Shown: positions 58,998-64,000 of the stretch, piece by piece
How positions within the stretch are numbered: position 1 is the first letter of the stretch
How the letters are laid out: each line of letters begins with the position of its first letter
Assembly (NCBI RefSeq): GCF_918797505.1
Contig: NC_092800.1
Span: 35,640,263-35,704,262, forward strand
DNA: 64,000 nt
Reading direction: 5' to 3'
DNA from: Bemisia tabaci
Lineage: Eukaryota > Arthropoda > Insecta > Hemiptera > Aleyrodidae
Position numbers and translations under genes: made by a program
The notes under the pieces: generated by a model
Database searches by the model: none
What the model was told of the DNA's origin: nothing
Seen by the model: the letters and a program-made list of their open reading frames with translations, nothing else

Positions 58998-59515
58998 ATG
59001 TCTCCTTTCATTTAGCCAGCTATTGAAGGGTCTTGGTTGCTGAAGGCAATTGTCACCGAAGGGGTCCGATTGGTATTTCCCTTTTTTAAATTGGATCGAG
59101 GGATAGTTCGGTGAACAATACACCAAAGTGGGCTGATGCATCAGCAATCGATGCATTACTCTCGCTGAAAGAGTGAATTTATAAATATGAACGACTTGGC
59201 AGACACTGCAGAGATTAGGGATGGGGTTCTCAGGAGTAATCATGACTTTCCTCTTTTGGAGTTCATTCACCGAAGACAGCTGAATCTCAGTGTTTTTTCG
59301 ACGAGAATACTGGAGAAGGAGGGATCAAGAAAGAGTGGGTCTTTTCATCACCTCACCTCAACTCTGAATCTTAATCGATAGTTCAATCTATCTCGTTAAC
59401 TAAGACCCCTATATTAGAGTTTTTTTTATGAGAGTAGCAGGAAAGGAGAGACCAAGAGTAGGTTTATCATTTCATTTACAGTGGACACTGAATTATTCGT
59501 TTATTCCATGAATAT

Positions 59516-59945
59516 GCGAGGGTCATACCAAAAGTCTTGCGCACTTGGCTCTCATTTCAAAAGTATTAAAGATGAGAAAAATTCGATTATAAGTGCATAT
59601 GAGGCATACTTCCAGCTCTAATTAAAGCCAAGGTTTTTTTTTTTAAATCGGATCAACAGGGTGCTCAGGAGCCTCCGATGCGTTTTCCACCGCTTCCAAG
59701 CGCGCGATAATTCAGCATTTTCGGAACCCACCTGGCACAAATTCTCTTCTTAATTCCACCATTCACGAACGATTCGATGCAAGACAGGAAGCAAAATCTC
59801 AGGAAAATATTCAAGCATTTCTTCAAATGTCATGAGGCAATCTTCGTGTATTAAAGCGTCGACTCGTTACACTAGGTCATATTTCTTGTTTTAATACTTT
59901 TGAAATGAGAGCAAAATGCGCAAGACTTTTGGGGTGACTCTCGTA
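59516..59945 (-). pseudogene. Deleted mariner-like transposon with transposase remnant
   Basis: The ends ACGAGGGTCA-like GAGGGTCATACCAAAAGTCT and AGACTTTTGGGGTGACTCTC are inverted repeats that continue as TTGCGCACTTGGCTCTCATT / AATGAGAGCAAAATGCGCAA. On the minus strand, remnants of a mariner transposase can be read: HEDCLMTFEEMLEYFPE, LHRIVREW and, after a frame change, ARWVPKML (59713-59736). WVPKML is the hallmark linker motif of mariner transposases. Only about 430 bp remain, so the catalytic D,D34D part is deleted. It could not move by itself. Confidence 0.75.
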
Positions 59946-59969
59946 ACGAGGAAGGAGAGCATTACGATG

Positions 59970-60214
59970 GTGTAAGTCGGCAATCACATACCTCGTTAGC
60001 GTTGTTTGAAAATCTCCGCCACTATGTTATTTTTTTAAAGGAGAACATATTGACATTATTCCTTGAAGTTTATGCAGAACTTTCTTCGCACTGAGAAGAA
60101 AAATCACGGCAGTTATAACGAATTGCTGTTGAGTAATTCTCCATTTAAAAAATAAAGTATGACAGGGAGTCAGCGACGTCGCAAACCAAGTTATGTGATT
60201 GCTGGCTTACACTG
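59970..60214 (+). mobile_element. ~245-bp core-family element (copy 5)
   Basis: GTGTAAGTCGGCAATCACAT and the inverse ATGTGATTGCTGGCTTACAC bound a core with AATAAAGTATGACAGGGAGTC. It is the best-preserved relative of copy 1 at 19607. Confidence 0.7.
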
Positions 60215-60649
60215 TCCATTAGGTCTTCTCATTACCTTATTCACTTAAGATCCCTGAAACTGAAAGTTTTATGATGATGTACCAGAGAAGGAGGATCTTC
60301 TCATCATCTCATTTTCAGTGGATACTGAATTTTGGTATTTCTCATGAATACTTCCACACTTGGAGAGGGAAGAGAGGATTCCCTTTTGGATTGAGGAAAA
60401 CTGTTTAAAAAGAAGGGGAAAATAATATGATAAAGAAAAAATGAATGAAAATGAAATGAAAAGTAAATCATTTATTGGAGAACAACATAAAATGTAACAG
60501 AAAATTCAAAACATCAATTGTCCATCTTTAGTGCTGGGGCAAATCCTCCTTTCCAGGAGACACTTCTCAAGGAAGCGGAGGTGCAGCACAAAATGTCACA
60601 ATTAAAAGACTGGTTGGCTTTTTTAATAGCACTGAGGCAAATTGCTCAC

Positions 60650-61184
60650 AATTTTTACTTATTCATTTAAAGAAAAATCAAAAAATTCTGAAAATAAAAT
60701 ACTAAAATTGTGATATTATTTTCATACTACAATTTTTGTGATTTACAGAACTAATTCCTGTCCTTATACTCCACAAATATGTTAAATTTTTAACTCCTAC
60801 CTAAGGCTATTAAAAAAAAGTATAACATAAATTGTGGTATGTCTTCGTTGTATGTGTGTTTGTAAGTTTCATCGTGTATATTGTTGAGAGAAACCTACAT
60901 TAATCTTTTAACTGCTCACAATTTTTATTTATTCATTTTTTTTAAACATTCCTGAAAATAAAATACTAAAATTGTGATATCATTTTCATACTACAATTTT
61001 GGTGATTTACTGAACTGATTCCTGTCCTTATCCTCCACAAATATGTTAAATTTTCAACTCCTACCTAAGGCTATTAAAAAAAAGTATAACATAAATTGTG
61101 GTATGTCTTCATCTTATGTGTGTTTGTATGTTATATCGTATGTTTCATTGTGTATATGGTTGAGAGCAACCTACATTAATCTCA
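60650..61184 (+). repeat. Tandem duplication of ~263 bp
   Basis: Copies at about 60650-60912 and 60913-61184 share TGCTCACAATTTTTA, AATACTAAAATTGTGATAT, CCACAAATATGTTAAATTTT, AAGTATAACATAAATTGTGG and CCTACATTAATCT. They have diverged slightly by indels. Confidence 0.85.
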
Positions 61185-61251
61185 TAATGTAATGTAAGAA
61201 CGATGCTCGTTCAATTGAACATATTATTTATGATAAACATAGTACGTGTGA

Positions 61252-62205
61252 GTGAACGTGTGTTTCGGATCAAAAACAAAAAAAATACACCCTGGTTGGT
61301 TACACGAGCATCCTAGGATGCTTTGTGCTACAAGACTAAGCCCCTTACTTTTTCCAGAAGACTTAATAGAAGTCCCCGAAAGCTGGATCTATTTGCACAC
61401 AGCACAATATAAACTTACAGAATTTTACCGAAAGTTCAAACCCATGTTCAATTCCTTGGGTTATTACAATTTTGCCAAAAAATTTAAATATTTAGCATGG
61501 GTAAGTTTTCCTTCACAATGGCCAGCTTTCAAGGAAAGAACAGTGAGACTTTATGCTCTCTGTGATACAGCAAACGTAACTCTAGATCTTATCCATCAAA
61601 ATCGTAGAAAAAAAATTTATACTTGTCAATCAACCATTATGTTTACTACAGAGACGGACAAAAGATAATGCTTTCAAATCCTCTTCAAGAGGGCGATCAT
61701 GACTGTCAAAAAATGTGTCTGTCGAACCTTCGTCGAGGATTGGAGGCAATTGAAAAAAATTTGTCTGTCAATGACTTTCAGTTATTCCTGTTAATCATGG
61801 ACCAATTCTTAGAGATATCTTTGCTGTGTCATGAGAACGAAAAAATAAGAGGAACAATAGCAGCAAAATTACTTCCTACGCTATTTACATGCGAGGAAAA
61901 AATCGCAAATCATAGGCTTTTTGTAAAACATGGTACCGTATACAGGGAAACCGAGTTTCATTGAAACAATTTAGAAACGTTTGAAAAATTTGTAAGAAAC
62001 TTTGAAATGTTAACAATCAAAGGGTATAGGGGTATCGTTCGATTGTTCGAACCCAACTTCCAGACCATCCGGAATTTATTGCAAAACAGGACGAGAAGAG
62101 CTAAATATTTCATGAGCCATTTATACAAGCCGAATTCTTCCCGTTGGAGATTTTTAGAGTCTCTTTTTTGTAATTTTTCATTTTTGTTCAAAAATGCTCC
62201 CTGAT
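61252..62205 (+). pseudogene. Broken ORF of an unrecognised protein family
   Basis: An open frame from 61252 runs through PRMLCATRLSPLLFPEDLIE, VPESW, AQYKLTEFYRKFKPMFNSLG and ALCDTANVTLDLIHQNRRK. At an eight-A run near 61605-61613 the coding signal shifts frame to INHYVYYRDGQKIMLSNPLQ and on to LFLLIMDQFLEISLLCHENE. It meets an in-frame TGA at 61962 and then stays open in the same frame to about 62203 (RNLLQNRTRRAKYFMSHLYK). So about 310 residues' worth of coding-like sequence carries one frameshift and one stop. The family is not recognised. The N-terminal block recurs at 62189-62301, so it is multicopy. Confidence 0.5.
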
Positions 62206-62301
62206 CGGATATACGAAAATCCTAGGGTGCTTTTTGCCACGAAATTGGACCCTCTACAATATCCTGAGGAATTGATCGAAGTTCCCGAAAGCTGGGAAGG
62301 A
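62189..62301 (+). pseudogene. Second, truncated copy of the unrecognised ORF's N-terminus
   Basis: MLPDRIYENPRVLFATKLDP then LQYPEELIEVPESW aligns with the residues around PRMLCATRLSPLLFPEDLIE in the upstream ORF. It has about 30 matching codons, then diverges and stops at 62299-62301. It starts with its own ATG. Confidence 0.55.
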
Positions 62302-62516
62302 TGAAGTGGACCATGGCCAAGCGGAGCCAGATTTCCTCTCGGAGGAGGAAGGTTATAACGATGAGAAAATCGTACACTGTGGACGACTGAGCTGAAACTG
62401 TTGTGACGGAGGAGGTGGAGGAAAGCTCACTCGTCCTCCCGTACCCCGATGAGGGCGAAGACTTTAATTTTTATGATGAAATGTTATTTTAGTTGTAGTA
62501 TCCCCCTTGTGCCAAT

Positions 62517-62999
62517 GTGTGCTACCTGGCCCGGCCGTCGGCGCGCGAGCGGGAGTCGCCACTCCGACGGGTCGTCCCCCTCCTCGACCGGGCCGTCGGA
62601 GTGAGGCCCGCGGCCGATGACGGCCACTCGGATCGGCGACCAGAATTCTTCCTCGTCCAGGGCACCAAGAACTCAAGGCCCGTCGCCGTCATCGTCCCGA
62701 ACGGTATGGGGCCAGCGATCCGCATCGTCATCAGGAGCCGCAGACTCCTCGGCATCCCAGATCCCAAGAGAGACCTCGACTTGTGCGACGGCCTCGAGAG
62801 AGTCGTGCCCGTAAGGAGTAAGAGTAAGAATAACGAAGGAGAAGAAGAAAAGGAGGCAGAGGCCACAGAGGTGAAGCAACTGATTAAAGAAGCTAAACCA
62901 GAAGGGATAATACAAGAATTCAGTAAAGTCAAAGGAGGAGTTATAGTGCAGATAAGAACGGATAACAAGGAAACAACGAGAAAAGACCTAGAAAAGTAG
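62517..62999 (+). CDS. GC-rich ORF, possible retroelement ORF1/gag-like fragment
   Basis: The open frame encodes an Arg/Pro-rich first half and then EVKQLIKEAKPEGIIQEFSK, VKGGVIVQIRTDNKETT and RKDLEKQ. The helix plus V-K-G-G-V-I-V-Q-I pattern resembles the conserved segment of ORF1 proteins of some non-LTR retrotransposons, but I see no zinc knuckles. The GC content differs sharply from the AT-rich flanks. Part of it recurs at the right edge of the window, so it is repetitive. Confidence 0.35.
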   Translation: MCYLARPSARERESPLRRVVPLLDRAVGVRPAADDGHSDRRPEFFLVQGTKNSRPVAVIVPNGMGPAIRIVIRSRRLLGIPDPKRDLDLCDGLERVVPVRSKSKNNEGEEEKEAEATEVKQLIKEAKPEGIIQEFSKVKGGVIVQIRTDNKETTRKDLEK

Positions 63000-63073
63000 C
63001 TGGAAGGCAAAATGGAAGTAAAAGAGCTGCCTATTTATAGCTGCATTATTAAAGCTGCCGGCAGCCCCCGGGG

Positions 63074-63700
63074 GTGTCGAAGACAACCGCGAACGAACTG
63101 ATGTTCCCGAGGCCGGATTCCGCTCGGCCCTTCGACCTGCCAACGATCCTCCAGCGGTTCCGCCCCCGACTCCCCGGCGCTCGGCGATCGGAGCTGCTGA
63201 CAACTTGGGCCTTGCGCGCCAGGCTCGCTTGTCCGACCCGCGCGACGCCGCGGCGGTCTATCGCCACCTCGACCATTCCGAGGCGGTCCACGAGCGAACT
63301 TACGTGTCGGCGGCTCCGGTCACCAGCGAGCAATTGTACGACATACACGCTCGCCCCGACCTCCGTGCCGGAACGTCAGCGGAGCCTCATCGACCCGTTG
63401 AACCCCCCGCCTCTCAGACGATGACCCTGCAACCACCCCTAAGCTTGTCCCTCAGGGATGTCGAAGAGAACTGCGAACGAACTGATGTTCCCAAGGCCGG
63501 ATTCCGCTCGGCCCTTCGACCTGCCTACGATCCTCCGGCGGTTACGCTCCCTACTCCCCCGCGCCTGGCGACCTCTCCGACCACTCCGAGGCGGTCCACG
63601 AGCGAGCTTACGTGTCGGCGGCTCCGGTCAGTAACGAGCAACTGTACGACATACACGCTCGCGCCGACCTACGTGCCGGAACGTCACGAAAGTTTTATTC
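63074..63700 (+). repeat. Tandemly duplicated GC-rich coding-like block (384-bp period)
   Basis: Unit 1 starts near 63074 and unit 2 near 63458. Both share GCGAACGAACTGATGTTCCC, GCCGGATTCCGCTCGGCCCT and the end-block GAGGCGGTCCACGAGCGA..TACGTGTCGGCGGCTCCGGTC (63272 and 63580; unit 2 lacks about 76 bp). One frame is open across both units, reading RTDVPEAGFRSALRPA and AVHERTYVSAAPV then SEQLYDIHARPDLRAG. The function is not recognised. Confidence 0.7.
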
Positions 63701-63963
63701 ATCCATATTGGTTTATGATTAATATATGTAGATGTTGAAATATTGGAAATAAAACACAATATTGTGGCAACCTTGCAGAATAGACCTACCGGTCATTTTT
63801 CCTGCAACCTTGAGTAATGACCTTGGAGAAAACATTGCTTGGCAGTCTTGCATGTTAAATATTTAGCGCTTATTCTGCAAGTTTGAAGCAAAATTGCAAT
63901 CCAAACCTTGGAATATCAGAACTCGCAAGCTTGCTGCAAGATTGTATGGAAATGCAAGGCGGT

Positions 63964-64000
63964 GATAAGGAGCCGCAGACTCCTCGGCATCCCCGATCCC
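63964..64000 (+). repeat. Start of another copy of the 62.7-kb block at the window edge
   Basis: AGGAGCCGCAGACTCCTCGG followed by CATCCC..GATCCC matches 62733-62769 with one or two differences, 1,235 bp further on. It suggests the whole 62.7-63.97 kb unit is repeated beyond the window. Confidence 0.7.

Noticed and set aside
61598..61670. Programmed ribosomal frameshift at the A8 run in the unknown ORF
   Set aside because: An in-frame stop follows downstream and the copy looks decayed; simple indel mutation or a homopolymer error is enough.

Overview
The window is eukaryotic and almost certainly from an insect. It is AT-rich, has spliced genes with long introns and GT/AG junctions, and is crowded with short inverted-repeat (MITE-like) elements. 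The mix of an insect su(f)/CSTF3 gene, a multi-terminal-exon zinc-finger locus and dense MITEs suggests a hemipteran; the species is a guess and is not shown by the sequence.

Region 1 (1-32.9 kb, + strand) is one large zinc-finger locus that enters from the left. Six constant coding exons (224-7623) encode an acidic/lysine-rich N-terminal part with strong basic nuclear-localisation-like runs. The last constant exon ends in codon phase 2 (..AG). Downstream lie at least five separate terminal exons: A 10161-11112, B 11629-12526, C 19981-20536, D 28249-29164 and E 31202-32243. Each starts directly after a polypyrimidine-AG acceptor, each needs exactly one base to complete the split codon, each encodes C2H2 fingers and each has its own stop codon. 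This is the architecture of loci such as lola or mod(mdg4), where one N-terminus is spliced to many alternative DNA-binding C-termini. A, B, D and E open with the same unusual finger (C-Y-K/Q-C ... H-W-x2-H), which I take as the mark of exon duplication. I could not assign the locus to a named gene.

Region 2 (33.4-55.8 kb, + strand) is a complete su(f)/CSTF3 (cleavage stimulation factor 77 kDa) gene in 15 coding exons. They encode about 730 residues, with HAT repeats followed by a proline-rich C-terminal tail. Exon 2 carries a one-base frameshift in a T run; all other junctions are in phase.

Region 3 (55.8-64 kb) is repeat territory. It holds several MITEs, a deleted mariner copy still showing the WVPKML motif, a 263-bp tandem duplication, a broken ORF of an unrecognised family whose N-terminal part recurs 0.9 kb downstream, and a GC-rich coding-like block containing a 384-bp duplication and a probable 1,235-bp repeat.

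Introns and intergenic DNA throughout hold about 30 recognisable inverted-repeat elements, several nested, one poly(A)-tailed retroposon with an 8-bp target duplication, a tRNA-derived SINE head and a Helitron-like terminus. No standard intact tRNA, rRNA or CRISPR array was seen.
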